A DNA stretch of 64,000 nt from CAVSRC01 sp963830205 (GTDB taxonomy: Bacteria > Pseudomonadota > Alphaproteobacteria > Rhizobiales > Kaistiaceae). Below the pieces are notes generated by a model. The model made no database searches. It had not been told where the DNA came from and saw nothing but the letters and a program-made list of their open reading frames with translations. Shown here one piece after another: positions 47,496-55,920 of the stretch (the first letter of the stretch is position 1; each line of letters starts with the position of its first letter). The translations under genes were made by a program, and so were the position numbers. Where the stretch lies: the NCBI GenBank assembly GCA_963830205.1, contig CAWHLP010000011.1:1-64000 (forward strand). Direction: 5' to 3'.

Positions 47496-47931
47496 ATGTC
47501 GGACCCTTGCTACTGGATCGGCGTCGCTTCGCGCGACCATGTGCTGAAGGGTGTCGCCGGTGGCTTCTGCCAGCTCGGCCATGGCAAGGCGGCGCCCGTG
47601 AAGCGCCTCGCACCGGGCGATTGGATCGCCTATTACTCGCCGCGCACGGCATACGAAGGCGGCGAGCCGGTGCAGGCATTCACGGCGATCGGGCGCATCA
47701 AGCTGGGCGAGGCCTATCAGGGCAGACATGGGCGGCGGCTTTCATCCCTTTCGCCGCGATGTCGCCTGGCGCAAGGGCCGTGAGGCGCCGGTCCGTCCGC
47801 TGCTCGACCGGCTGAGCTTCACCCAGGGCAGGACTGGCTGGGGCTACGCCTTCCGGCGCGGCAGCTTCGCGGTGACTGCGGAGGACTTCGCCATCATCGC
47901 CGAGGCGATGGATATTGAACTCGGCGCCTGA
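47496..47931 (+). pseudogene. EVE-domain protein, one frameshift
   Basis: Joined, about 144 aa: CYWIGVASRDHVLKGVAGGFCQLGHGK, GDWIAYYSPRTAYEGG, then GGGFHPFRRDVAW, the EVE (UPF0310) fold that binds modified bases in nucleic acids. The frame changes at about 47720-47722; removing one G gives EAYQADMGGGFHPF. It may be intact in the organism. Confidence 0.82.
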
Positions 47932-47990
47932 TTGCCACCTGGCGGCAGCGGCGATAAGGAAGCCGTCCCTTCCTCCGTTTGGTGTCTGCC

Positions 47991-48764
47991 ATGTCCGCTT
48001 GGTCCCCATCGCAATATCTGAAGTTCGCCGACGAGCGCTCGCGCCCGGCGCGCGACCTGCTCAGTGCGGTGCCGCTCACCGAGGTCCGCCGCGCGGTCGA
48101 CATCGGCTGCGGGCCGGGCAATTCGACCGAACTCCTGGTCGCGCGCTTCCCAGGGGCCGAGGTCATCGGCCTCGACAGCTCGCCGGAGATGCTGGAAGCC
48201 GCGCGCGAGCGCCTGCCCAACGTCAGCTTCGTCCACGCGGACGTAGCGACGTGGATGCCGGCGGCGCCGGTCGACCTCCTCTATGCCAACGCCACCTTCC
48301 AGTGGGTGCCCGACCATCGGGCCGTATTGAAGCGCCTGTTTGCGGCGCTGCCGTCCGGCGGTGTGTTGGCGGTGCAGATGCCGGACAATGTCGCGACCGA
48401 ACCATCGCATACGCTGATGCGGGCGGTCGCCGCCGATGGGCCATGGGCGCCAAAGTTCGTGGAGCCGATCGCGCGCGAGACGATCGGCACGCCTGCCGAC
48501 TACACCAACCTGCTCCAGCCGGCGGCGGCGCGCATCGACATCTGGCACACGCTCTACAACCACCCGCTGGCGAACGTCGCCGCCATCGTCGAGATGATCC
48601 GCTCGACCGGGCTTCGCCCCTATCTGGCGCGCCTTGAGCCGCACGAGCAGGCGGAATTCCTGTCGCGCTATCAGGCGCGGCTCAAGCAAGCCTACCCGCC
48701 GCTTGCCGACGGGCGCGTGCTCTTCCGCTTTCCGCGCCTGTTCATCGTCGCCGTCAGGGGGTAG
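47991..48764 (+). CDS. tam: Trans-aconitate 2-methyltransferase
   Basis: 257 aa SAM-dependent methyltransferase. The start MSAWSPSQYLKFADERSRPARDLL and SAM motif VDIGCGPGNSTELL, then ANATFQWVPDHR are characteristic of Tam, which methylates trans-aconitate and so removes this inhibitor of aconitase. The length fits the family. Confidence 0.9.
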   Translation: MSAWSPSQYLKFADERSRPARDLLSAVPLTEVRRAVDIGCGPGNSTELLVARFPGAEVIGLDSSPEMLEAARERLPNVSFVHADVATWMPAAPVDLLYANATFQWVPDHRAVLKRLFAALPSGGVLAVQMPDNVATEPSHTLMRAVAADGPWAPKFVEPIARETIGTPADYTNLLQPAAARIDIWHTLYNHPLANVAAIVEMIRSTGLRPYLARLEPHEQAEFLSRYQARLKQAYPPLADGRVLFRFPRLFIVAVRG

Positions 48765-48828
48765 GCGGCCTCTTTGCCTTGGCGTAATTCCGGACGGAAA
48801 GAGTGGCGTCCACTTGTCCCGGAATTGC

Positions 48829-51051
48829 TCAATCCGCCAGAAGCTGGACCAGGCGGTTGGTGCGCGTCAGGCGGTCGGCCAGCATGGCGGCGATGCCGGC
48901 GTGGAAGCGGGCGGCGATCTCCGGCTCGGCTGCGCGCAGCCGGTCCAGGTTGGCGCGGCTGAAGCGCCACGCCACCAGCGGGCTCTCGGCAATCACCGAG
49001 GCCGAGCGCGGCACCGAGAGATAGAAGGCGATCTCGCCGACGACGGCGCCGTGGGCGAGGGTGGCCAGGCGGATGGCGTGGTTGCCGTTGGCGAGCTCCA
49101 CCGCGGCGCGGCCGGACTCGACGAAGAAGATGTCGTCGGAGGGCGTGCCCTGGGCGATCAGGGGCTCGCCCGCAGCGATCTCGACCCGCTCGCAATAGGG
49201 GATCAGCGCCTCGGCGGAGACCGCGTCGCCGACCACGCCGGTGAGGATGTCGCGGGCCGGCCGGCTGTCGACCTTGGCGAGCTTCGGCGCCACCTCGGCA
49301 AGCAGCGCGTTCTCGCACCATTCGACCCCGTGGTCGAAGCTCGGCGCGATGCGCACCGGGCTCGCCTCGCCGTGCTCCAGCCCGCCGCGCAGCATCGCCT
49401 TCCTGACCGCGTCCGCCATGCCGGTGAGCACCAGCACGAAGCCGGCGGGCGCGGCCGTCTGGGTCAGGCGGATGAAGGAGAGGACGGCCGAGGAATCGAG
49501 GCCGGCGACGCGGTCGAAGTCGATGACCAGGAAGCGGATCGCGGGCCGGCTGGTGTCGGCGAGGCGCTCCAGGATGCGCTTCCTCAGCCGCTCTGCGGTG
49601 CCGAAGAACAGGTAGCCCTGCAGGCGGAGCAGCAGGATCGCCTCGCCGTTGTCGTGCAGCACCGCCAGCCGCTCGTCGGAGGCCCCGGCGCCGGACTGGT
49701 AGTCGCGGCCGGTCAGCGTGTAGCGGACGATGTCGACGCGGCCGTATTCGACCGCGAACAGCACCGCGGCGGCGATCAGCCCGACCAGGATGCCCCAGGC
49801 GAAGCCGACGAAGGCGATGACCGCGAAGATGAGGACGACGACGGCGTATTCGGAACGCGCCAGGCGGGCATGGGAGGTGATCAGCCACTGGTGCAACAGC
49901 CCGCCGCCGATCCACACCAGCACGGCGCCGAGCAGCGGCGTCGGCATCAGCGACAGGATCTGGGGGCCGAAGGCCGCGGCGGCGGCGCAGCAGGCGGCGA
50001 TGGTGATGCCGACGATGGCATTGGCGGCCCCCAGCCGCGAAGCCAGCACGGTGCTTGACAGGGAGTGGTAGCCGGGCGTGCCGCCGCCGGCACCGGCGAT
50101 GAGGTTGGCGATGCCGGTCGCACGCAGTTCGCGGTCGAGGTCGAGGTCGCGGCGGGCGTCGAGCTCGATGCCGGTGGCGTTCATCAGCGTGGCGATGACA
50201 GCGAGCAGCGGGATGGTGGCGAGGCCGAGCGTCTGGGCGCCGATCACGCGCCAGTCGACAAGCGCGAGATCGGCGGGCAGCAGGGGCGGCCACAGGGCAT
50301 GGCCAGGCGCCAGCGCCATCAGCCAGTGCTCGGCCCTGAGCGTCGCATGGGGGATCGCCGCCAGCCAGACGACGAGGTTGAAGAGCGCCAGGGCGGCGGC
50401 GATGGTCGCCGGCAAGGCCAGCCGCCAGCCGCCGCTCAGCCGGCGGACAAGGGCGATCGCCGCGATCAGGCCGGCGGCGGAGAGCAGGCGGCTCGCCATG
50501 GTCGGCTCGGAGAGCAGCGCCAGCGGCGCCCCGGCGAAGTGGGCCCCGGCGATGGCGTCGATACCGCCGACCAGGATCAGCCAGCCGGACCCGGCGAGGA
50601 ATCCGCCGATCACCGGAAAGGGGATGAAGCGAATGAAGCGGCTCAGGCGGAAATGGCCGAGCAGCCAGGTGCCGGCGCCGACGGCAAGCGTGGTCAGCGC
50701 CACGGCCGCCACGACGGTGGCGAGCACCGCGCGGTCGTTGCCGGGGGCAACATGGGCGGCGATGGCGCCGACAATGCCCGCCATGGCGGCGACGGGAACG
50801 CCCTGGGCCATGGCGACCACGCCGCGGGTCGAACTCAGGAGCGGCATCATCAGCGCGGCCACGGCGCTGGTGAACAGCGCCATGCCGGCACCGCTCGACG
50901 CCAGCGCGACGGGAAGCGCGGAGAAGAGCAGCGTGCCGTAGCCGATCGACTGGACGATGGCGAGCAGGCCGCTCACCACGCCCACGGCGATGCTGTGCAC
51001 AACACGATTGCCGGCTTCACCGGCCGCCGGCGAATGCGAGGCGGTGTCCAT
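48829..51051 (-). CDS. SulP anion transporter with STAS and cyclic-nucleotide domains
   Basis: 740 aa. About 10-12 membrane segments of the SulP family (residues 20-420), then a STAS domain (about 440-550, with FLVIDFDRVAGLDSSAVLSF) and a C-terminal cyclic-nucleotide-binding-like domain (about 600-715, with GEPLIAQGTPSDDIFFVESG and AVVGEIAFYL). It would exchange sulfate, bicarbonate or a similar anion. The added cNMP domain suggests gating by a nucleotide. It ends convergently with tam. Confidence 0.9.
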   Translation of the reverse strand: MDTASHSPAAGEAGNRVVHSIAVGVVSGLLAIVQSIGYGTLLFSALPVALASSGAGMALFTSAVAALMMPLLSSTRGVVAMAQGVPVAAMAGIVGAIAAHVAPGNDRAVLATVVAAVALTTLAVGAGTWLLGHFRLSRFIRFIPFPVIGGFLAGSGWLILVGGIDAIAGAHFAGAPLALLSEPTMASRLLSAAGLIAAIALVRRLSGGWRLALPATIAAALALFNLVVWLAAIPHATLRAEHWLMALAPGHALWPPLLPADLALVDWRVIGAQTLGLATIPLLAVIATLMNATGIELDARRDLDLDRELRATGIANLIAGAGGGTPGYHSLSSTVLASRLGAANAIVGITIAACCAAAAAFGPQILSLMPTPLLGAVLVWIGGGLLHQWLITSHARLARSEYAVVVLIFAVIAFVGFAWGILVGLIAAAVLFAVEYGRVDIVRYTLTGRDYQSGAGASDERLAVLHDNGEAILLLRLQGYLFFGTAERLRKRILERLADTSRPAIRFLVIDFDRVAGLDSSAVLSFIRLTQTAAPAGFVLVLTGMADAVRKAMLRGGLEHGEASPVRIAPSFDHGVEWCENALLAEVAPKLAKVDSRPARDILTGVVGDAVSAEALIPYCERVEIAAGEPLIAQGTPSDDIFFVESGRAAVELANGNHAIRLATLAHGAVVGEIAFYLSVPRSASVIAESPLVAWRFSRANLDRLRAAEPEIAARFHAGIAAMLADRLTRTNRLVQLLAD

Positions 51052-51235
51052 GAGCCCCCGTCAGGTCCTGTCTCGGCTGGTGCAGGCTCCGACGTGGATC
51101 CGGCGGGCCGCTCTTTCCCCGCCCAACAGTGTTCCCGTTTGGCCCACGGTCCGTCAATGCCATGAACAGCAATTTGTGCTGCCCGCGCCGTGGGCAGAGG
51201 ACAGTGGCCGTCTCAGGATGAGGCCGTGGCGGCCT

Positions 51236-52339
51236 TCATCCCTGGGCTGCCGCCAATGCCGCCTCTGCACCCACACCGGTCGCGGCCTGCCGCCGCCGCT
51301 CCGCTGCCGCCGCGGCCAGCCGCTCCAGCACCATCACCGTCGTGTCCCAGCCGATGCAGCCGTCGGTGATGCTCTGGCCGTAGGTAAGCGGCTTGCCCAG
51401 AACCAGGTCCTGGCGGCCGGCGACGAGGTTGCTCTCGATCATCACGCCGACGATGCGGCGGTCGCCGTCGCCGATCTGTCGGGCGAGGTCGGCCACCACC
51501 TTGGGCTGGTTCTCCGGCTTCTTGGCGCTGTTGGCGTGGCTGGCGTCGATCATCACCACCGGCGCGGCACCGGACTGCTCGAGCACGGCGCAGGCGGACT
51601 CGATCGAGGCGGCGTCGTAGTTCGGTGCCTTGCCGCCGCGCAGGATGATGTGGCAGTCGCCGTTGCCGGCGGTTGTCGCAATCGCGGCACGGCCGGTCTT
51701 GGTGACGGCGAGGAAATGGTGTGGCTCCGAGGCCGCCTGCACCGCATCGACGGCGATCTTGATGTTGCCGTCGGTGCCGTTCTTGAAGCCGACCGGGCAG
51801 GAGAGGCCGGAGGCGAGCTCGCGGTGCACCTGGCTCTCGGTGGTGCGCGCGCCGATCGCCCCCCAGGCGACAAGGTCGGCGAAATATTGCGGCGTGGTCA
51901 TGTCGAGGAACTCACAGCCGGCCGGCAGCCCCTGCCGGTTGATCTCGAGCAGCAGCCGGCGGGCGGTCCTCAGCCCCTTGTCGATCTGGAATGAGCCGTC
52001 GAGGTCGGGGTCGTTGATCAGCCCCTTCCAGCCGACCGTCGTGCGCGGCTTCTCGAAATACACCCGCATGACGATCTCGAGCGTGCCGCGCAGGTCACGC
52101 CTGAGTTCGGCGAGGCGGGCGGCATAATCGAGCGCGGCGATGGGGTCGTGCACGGAGCAGGGGCCGACGACGACGACCAGCCGGTCGTCGCGGCCGGCGA
52201 GGATGTCGTGGATGGCGCGGCGGGCGCTGGCGACCGTGCGGCTTGCCACGGCGTCGCGCGGGTACTCGCGCATGATCTCGGCCGGGCTACTCAGTTCCCT
52301 GATCTCGCGGATGCGCAGATCGTCGGTGTCGTTCGGCAT
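51236..52339 (-). CDS. aroG: DAHP synthase (3-deoxy-7-phosphoheptulonate synthase), AroFGH type
   Basis: 367 aa. Joins phosphoenolpyruvate and erythrose-4-phosphate, the first step of aromatic amino acid synthesis. Seen: VVVVGPCSVHD, RVYFEKPRTTVGWKGLINDP, HIILRGGKAPNYD, VMIDASHANSAKKPENQP, GVMIESNLVAGRQD. ATG 52339 is chosen because AAGGAG lies 7 bases before it; ATG 52345 is too close. A leader peptide rich in aromatic codons and a terminator precede it, so it is likely controlled by attenuation. Confidence 0.95.
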   Translation of the reverse strand: MPNDTDDLRIREIRELSSPAEIMREYPRDAVASRTVASARRAIHDILAGRDDRLVVVVGPCSVHDPIAALDYAARLAELRRDLRGTLEIVMRVYFEKPRTTVGWKGLINDPDLDGSFQIDKGLRTARRLLLEINRQGLPAGCEFLDMTTPQYFADLVAWGAIGARTTESQVHRELASGLSCPVGFKNGTDGNIKIAVDAVQAASEPHHFLAVTKTGRAAIATTAGNGDCHIILRGGKAPNYDAASIESACAVLEQSGAAPVVMIDASHANSAKKPENQPKVVADLARQIGDGDRRIVGVMIESNLVAGRQDLVLGKPLTYGQSITDGCIGWDTTVMVLERLAAAAAERRRQAATGVGAEAALAAAQG

Positions 52340-52373
52340 TTCCATCTCCTTGGATCGGACCTGCCGGCGGCAA

Positions 52374-52402
52374 CAAAAAAGCCGCCAGTCGGTCTGGCGG
52401 CT
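52374..52402 (-). terminator. Attenuator terminator of DAHP synthase gene
   Basis: On the minus strand the stem GCCGCCAG/CTGGCGGC with a 5-nt loop (52381-52401) is followed by six T. It lies between the leader peptide stop and the gene start, the right position for an attenuator. Confidence 0.85.
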
Positions 52403-52428
52403 CTCGGGAACTTTCTGGTTCGGGTCTT

Positions 52429-52512
52429 CTAGATCGAACGCGCCCCTGCCTCCGCCGATGTGTGCGGATAGCTAAACCAGAAGCCATAATAGGTGGCGGC
52501 TGCGCGGATCAT
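52429..52512 (-). CDS. Aromatic-rich leader peptide of DAHP synthase attenuator
   Basis: 27 codons: MIRAAATYYGFWFSYPHTSA... with six aromatic residues among residues 8-15 (Y8 Y9 F11 W12 F13 Y15), covering Tyr, Phe and Trp. A Rho-independent terminator starts about 27 bp downstream and the DAHP synthase gene follows. Ribosome stalling at these codons when aromatic amino acids are scarce would let transcription continue. Only the ORF and hairpin are seen; the antiterminator fold is inferred. Confidence 0.8.
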   Translation of the reverse strand: MIRAAATYYGFWFSYPHTSAEAGARSI

Positions 52513-52582
52513 GGGTTGCCTATAGGGGAGATCGCCGCGCTTGTCACGCAGCTTGTTGCCAGCGAAACGCCGAAGCGAAAAT

Positions 52583-52708
52583 TCTCCCTCCCCTGAAAGG
52601 GGAGGGTCGGACCGAAGGTCCGGGGAGGGGTCTTGGCCGCGGCACTCCCTGACCCCCACCCGCCGCGCTGCGCGCGTCGACCTCCCCCTTTCAGGGGGAG
52701 GAGATCAT
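52583..52708. repeat. REP-like intergenic palindromes (copy 3)
   Basis: CCCTCCCCT/AGGGGAGGG (52587-52607), then ACC-GGT pairing, and CCTCCCCCT/AGGGGGAGG (52681-52701). The last hairpin is the same as at 5790-5810. Spacer between the leader peptide and an ArsR gene; may also terminate transcription. Confidence 0.6.
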
Positions 52709-52729
52709 GGTCCGCTCTGACCGCCACCT

Positions 52730-53074
52730 TCACTCGCCGTCGTCGGTGCCTTCCGCGTTCCCCTCGTCGAACACCGCGAGGCGATCGAGCGTCGTCTCCC
52801 ACAGGTGCCGGTAGCGCCCGATCCATTGGTCGACGGCGCGGACCGTCTCGACGCGCACGCGCACCACCCGCCACTGGCGTTCGACCCGCCGCTCGATCAG
52901 CCCGGCCGCCTCCAGCACGCGCAGGTGCTTGGAGATCGCCGGCCTGGACATGGCGAAGGGGGCGGCGACCTCGCCGGCCGTGCGTTCGCCTTCGGCGAGC
53001 AGGCGCTCGACGATGGCCAGACGGGTGGGGTCGGAGAGGGCGCCGAAGATGGGGGGAAGCGACGTGGGTGTCAT
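52730..53074 (-). CDS. ArsR-family transcriptional regulator
   Basis: 114 aa from ATG 53074. Winged-helix: IFGALSDPTRLAIVERLLAEGERTAGEVAAPFAMSRPAISKHLRVLEAAGLI. No Cys metal site is visible, so it is probably one of the ArsR proteins that pair with SRPBCC genes rather than a metal sensor; no such gene is adjacent. It is divergent from the SahR-like gene. Confidence 0.88.
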   Translation of the reverse strand: MTPTSLPPIFGALSDPTRLAIVERLLAEGERTAGEVAAPFAMSRPAISKHLRVLEAAGLIERRVERQWRVVRVRVETVRAVDQWIGRYRHLWETTLDRLAVFDEGNAEGTDDGE

Positions 53075-53201
53075 ATCGCGGGTTTCCGCTTGGCTATTTA
53101 ACCCATTGGTTAGCGGCCCGCCGAAGATGTCAAGGCGCATAGGCGTGGCAGCGGCAGATCGCCCCGTCTCCGCCGCCCATTGCCACGCATCCATTTAACG
53201 T

Positions 53202-53217
53202 ATAAGGATATCTTTAT
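53202..53217. promoter_or_regulatory. SahR-type operator palindrome
   Basis: ATAAGGATATCTTTAT is nearly a perfect palindrome about 25 bp before the ArsR-methyltransferase fusion gene. It fits my memory of SahR operators upstream of methionine-cycle genes. It would control the sahR-like, metF, metH operon. Confidence 0.7.
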
Positions 53218-53241
53218 GTCTCGCGCAAAAGGAGCGCGCCC

Positions 53242-54252
53242 ATGTCCGAACCGGCCCCGCTCGCCTTCGACACCGCCATCGCCGCGCTCAAGGCCGCGGG
53301 CGAGGCGACGCGCCTGCGCATCCTCGCTTTGCTCGGCCAGGCCGAGCTGACGGTCAAGGACCTCACCGCCATCCTCGGCCAGTCGCAGCCGCGCATCTCG
53401 CGCCATCTCAAGCTGCTGGCCGAGGCCGGCCTGATCGACCGCTACCCGGAGGGCGCCTGGGTGTTCTATCGGCTGACCGACCAGGGCCCGGCGCGGCGCT
53501 TTGCCGGCGACCTCCTGGGGCGCATCGATGCCGGCGACCCGGTGCTGGGGCGCGACCGCGAATACCTGGCGGCCGTCAAGCAGGGGCATGCCGTGGCGGC
53601 GAGCCGCTACTTCGCCGATCATGCCGGCGAGTGGGACACGATCCGCGCCCTGCATGTCGCCGAGGCCGCGGTCGAGGCGGCGATGGTTGCCGCGGTTGGC
53701 GAGCGGGCGTTCGAGAGCATGCTCGATCTCGGCACCGGCACCGGCCGCCTGCTGGAAGTGTTCGCGCCGCTCTACAACCGCGCCATCGGCATCGATGCCT
53801 CCGCCGACATGCTGGCGGTCGCCCGCGCCAATCTCGATCGCGCCGGCATCGCCAACGCCCAGGTGCGCCTCGGCGACATCCAGCACCTGCCGTTCCAGCG
53901 CGACAGCTTCGATCTGGTGACCGTCCACCAGGTGCTGCACTACCTCAACGACCCGGAACGGGCGATCGCGGAAGCCGCGCGCGTGCTGCGTCCGGGCGGC
54001 CGGCTGCTGATCGTCGATTTTGCGCCGCACGACCTGGAGTTCCTGCGCGAGCATCACGCCCATCGCCGCCTCGGCTTCGCGCCGCAGGCCATGCGCCAAT
54101 GGGTCGAGGCAGCGGGCCTGGCGCTGGTCGCCGCCCGCGATCTGTCGGCGGGCGGCGAGGGGTCGGGCAAGTTGACCGTGACGCTGCTGCTTGCCCGCGA
54201 CAAGCGCATGGCGATGGCCGACGAGCCGGCCGCCAGCCGCGAGGTGGCGTGA
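53242..54252 (+). CDS. ArsR-methyltransferase fusion regulator, SahR-like
   Basis: 336 aa: an N-terminal ArsR winged helix (residues 10-90, ATRLRILALLGQAELTVKDL, SQPRISRHLKLLAEAGLI) fused to a SAM-methyltransferase-fold domain (about 155-320, MLDLGTGTGRLLEVF, RVLRPGGRLLIVDF). SahR proteins of this build sense S-adenosylhomocysteine and repress methionine-cycle genes; the metF and metH neighbours fit. Its stop overlaps the metF start (TGATG). Confidence 0.82.
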   Translation: MSEPAPLAFDTAIAALKAAGEATRLRILALLGQAELTVKDLTAILGQSQPRISRHLKLLAEAGLIDRYPEGAWVFYRLTDQGPARRFAGDLLGRIDAGDPVLGRDREYLAAVKQGHAVAASRYFADHAGEWDTIRALHVAEAAVEAAMVAAVGERAFESMLDLGTGTGRLLEVFAPLYNRAIGIDASADMLAVARANLDRAGIANAQVRLGDIQHLPFQRDSFDLVTVHQVLHYLNDPERAIAEAARVLRPGGRLLIVDFAPHDLEFLREHHAHRRLGFAPQAMRQWVEAAGLALVAARDLSAGGEGSGKLTVTLLLARDKRMAMADEPAASREVA

Positions 54253-55163
54253 TGACCCAGGTCAAGCACAACGCCCGAGGGACAAGCGGGCTCAACGTCT
54301 CGTTCGAGTTCTTCCCGCCGAAGACGGAAGCGATGGAGCAGACGCTGTGGCAGTCGATCGCGCGGCTGGCGCCGCTCGCGCCCCACTTCGTGTCGGTGAC
54401 TTATGGCGCCGGCGGTTCGACGCGCGAGCGCACCCACGCGACGCTCAAGCGAATCCTCACCGAGACGACGCTCCATCCGGCGGCCCATCTCACCTGCGTC
54501 GGTGCCACGCGCGAAGACCTTGACGGCGTCGTCGACCGCTACGCCGAGATCGGGGTCAGCCACATCGTGGCGCTGCGCGGCGACCCGGAAGGCGGCCTCG
54601 GCACGCCCTATGTGCCCACCCCCGACGGCTACAGCTACGCCGACGACCTGGTCGCCAGCATCAAGCGCCGCCATCCCGACATGGAGGTATCGGTGTCGGC
54701 CTATGTCGAGCGCCATCCGGAAAGCCCGGACTGGCGGGCCGAACTCGACAACCTCAAGCGCAAGGTCGACGCCGGCGCCGACCGGGCGATCACCCAGTTC
54801 TTCTTCGACAACGACCTGTTCGATGCCTTCCGCGAGCGTCTGGCGGCGACGCGCATCGATATCCCGCTGGTGCCGGGCATCGTGCCGGTCACCAACTTCA
54901 CCCAGACGGCGCGCTTTGCGTCCAAGGCCGGCGCCAGCGTGCCGGCCTGGCTGGCGGAGCGCTTCGCCGGGCTTGAAGATGATCCCGGCACCCGCCAACT
55001 GATCGCTGCGGCGGTGGCCGCCGAGCAGGTGCTCGATCTGGTCGAGCGCGGCGTCACCGACTTCCACTTCTACACCATGAACCGAGCCGACCTGGTCTAT
55101 GCCATCTGCCACCTGCTCGGCATCAGGCCACCCAAGCCGGCACCGGCGGAGGCCGCCGCATGA
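54252..55163 (+). CDS. metF: Methylenetetrahydrofolate reductase
   Basis: 303 aa. Reduces methylene-THF to methyl-THF for methionine synthase. Family motifs: SFEFFPPKTEAMEQTLW, VTYGAGGSTRERTH, HLTCVGATRED, ALRGDPEGG, AITQFFFDNDLF. It is translationally coupled to the SahR-like gene before it. metH lies downstream, interrupted by a toxin-antitoxin pair. Confidence 0.95.
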   Translation: MTQVKHNARGTSGLNVSFEFFPPKTEAMEQTLWQSIARLAPLAPHFVSVTYGAGGSTRERTHATLKRILTETTLHPAAHLTCVGATREDLDGVVDRYAEIGVSHIVALRGDPEGGLGTPYVPTPDGYSYADDLVASIKRRHPDMEVSVSAYVERHPESPDWRAELDNLKRKVDAGADRAITQFFFDNDLFDAFRERLAATRIDIPLVPGIVPVTNFTQTARFASKAGASVPAWLAERFAGLEDDPGTRQLIAAAVAAEQVLDLVERGVTDFHFYTMNRADLVYAICHLLGIRPPKPAPAEAAA

Positions 55164-55186
55164 GCGCTCAGAGGACAGGTGAATTC

Positions 55187-55223
55187 TGGTCAGAACGACC
55201 TATATTATGGTCAGTCTGGTCAG
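55187..55223 (+). promoter_or_regulatory. Repeated TGGTCAG boxes before the phd-PIN module
   Basis: Three direct TGGTCAG boxes (55187-55193, 55208-55214, 55217-55223) surround a TATATT that could be a -10 element (55201-55206). The outer parts also form GAATTCTGGTCAG/CTGGTCAGAATTC mirror halves. Likely operator of the antitoxin. Confidence 0.6.
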
Positions 55224-55239
55224 AATTCGGAGGTGAGTC

Positions 55240-55506
55240 ATGACGACCTGGCAGGTGCAGCAGGCCAAGACCCATTTCAGCGAGGTGATCGAGCGCGCCC
55301 AGAGCGAGGGGCCGCAGACAATCACCAAGCACGGCAAGCCGCGCGCCGTGGTGCTCTCGGCGACCGAATATGAGGCGCTGAGCAACGGCAAGGCGAAGCC
55401 CAAGCGCGACTTCGTCGATTTCCTGATGAATGCCGGTCCGAAATTCGATGACTTCGACATCGAGCGCGACAAGACCGACACAGGAAGGGACATCGACCTT
55501 GAGTGA
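55240..55506 (+). CDS. Phd/YefM-type antitoxin
   Basis: 88 aa. TWQVQQAKTHFSEVIERAQSEGPQTITKHGKPRAVVLSATEYEAL is the Phd/YefM N-terminal DNA-binding fold; the C-terminal tail should bind the toxin. It overlaps the PIN gene by 8 bp. It probably represses the module through the TGGTCAG boxes. Confidence 0.92.
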   Translation: MTTWQVQQAKTHFSEVIERAQSEGPQTITKHGKPRAVVLSATEYEALSNGKAKPKRDFVDFLMNAGPKFDDFDIERDKTDTGRDIDLE

Positions 55507-55915
55507 GGCCGGCTATCTGATCGACACCAATGTCGTTTCCGAAGGGCGACGGAAGCGCGGTGACCCGCGTGTGGCGGCGTTCATGGGCAGCCTGGAAGGG
55601 AGACCTGTCTTCATCAGCGTCCTCACGCTCGGCGAACTGCGCAAGGGTGCCGAGTTGAGGCGGCGCAACGATGTGGCCGGCGCCGAGGCCCTCGATCAGT
55701 GGATCGTCGAGATCGAGACCAAGTACTCGGAGCGCACGTTGTCGGTCGATCGGCCCGTCGCAGAAGCGTGGGGTCGGCTCGCGGCTGTGCGATCGCGCCA
55801 GGTCGTCGATACGCTGATCGCCGCAACCGCCATGGTCCACGACCTGATCCTGGTCACGCGCAACACGCGCGATTTCGCCGATACCGGCGTCGCGCTCGTC
55901 AACCCGTGGGAGTGA
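55499..55915 (+). CDS. PIN-domain toxin (VapC/FitB type)
   Basis: 138 aa starting at TTG 55499, with AGGAAGG upstream. PIN-domain acidic residues: D in GYLIDTNVVSE, E in ISVLTLGELRKG, D in VVDTLIAATA and D in TRNTRDFADTG. Such toxins cut RNA, often tRNA. The stop is 5 bp before metH, so the module sits inside the metF-metH operon. Confidence 0.9.
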   Translation: MSEAGYLIDTNVVSEGRRKRGDPRVAAFMGSLEGRPVFISVLTLGELRKGAELRRRNDVAGAEALDQWIVEIETKYSERTLSVDRPVAEAWGRLAAVRSRQVVDTLIAATAMVHDLILVTRNTRDFADTGVALVNPWE

Positions 55916-55920
55916 CTGTG

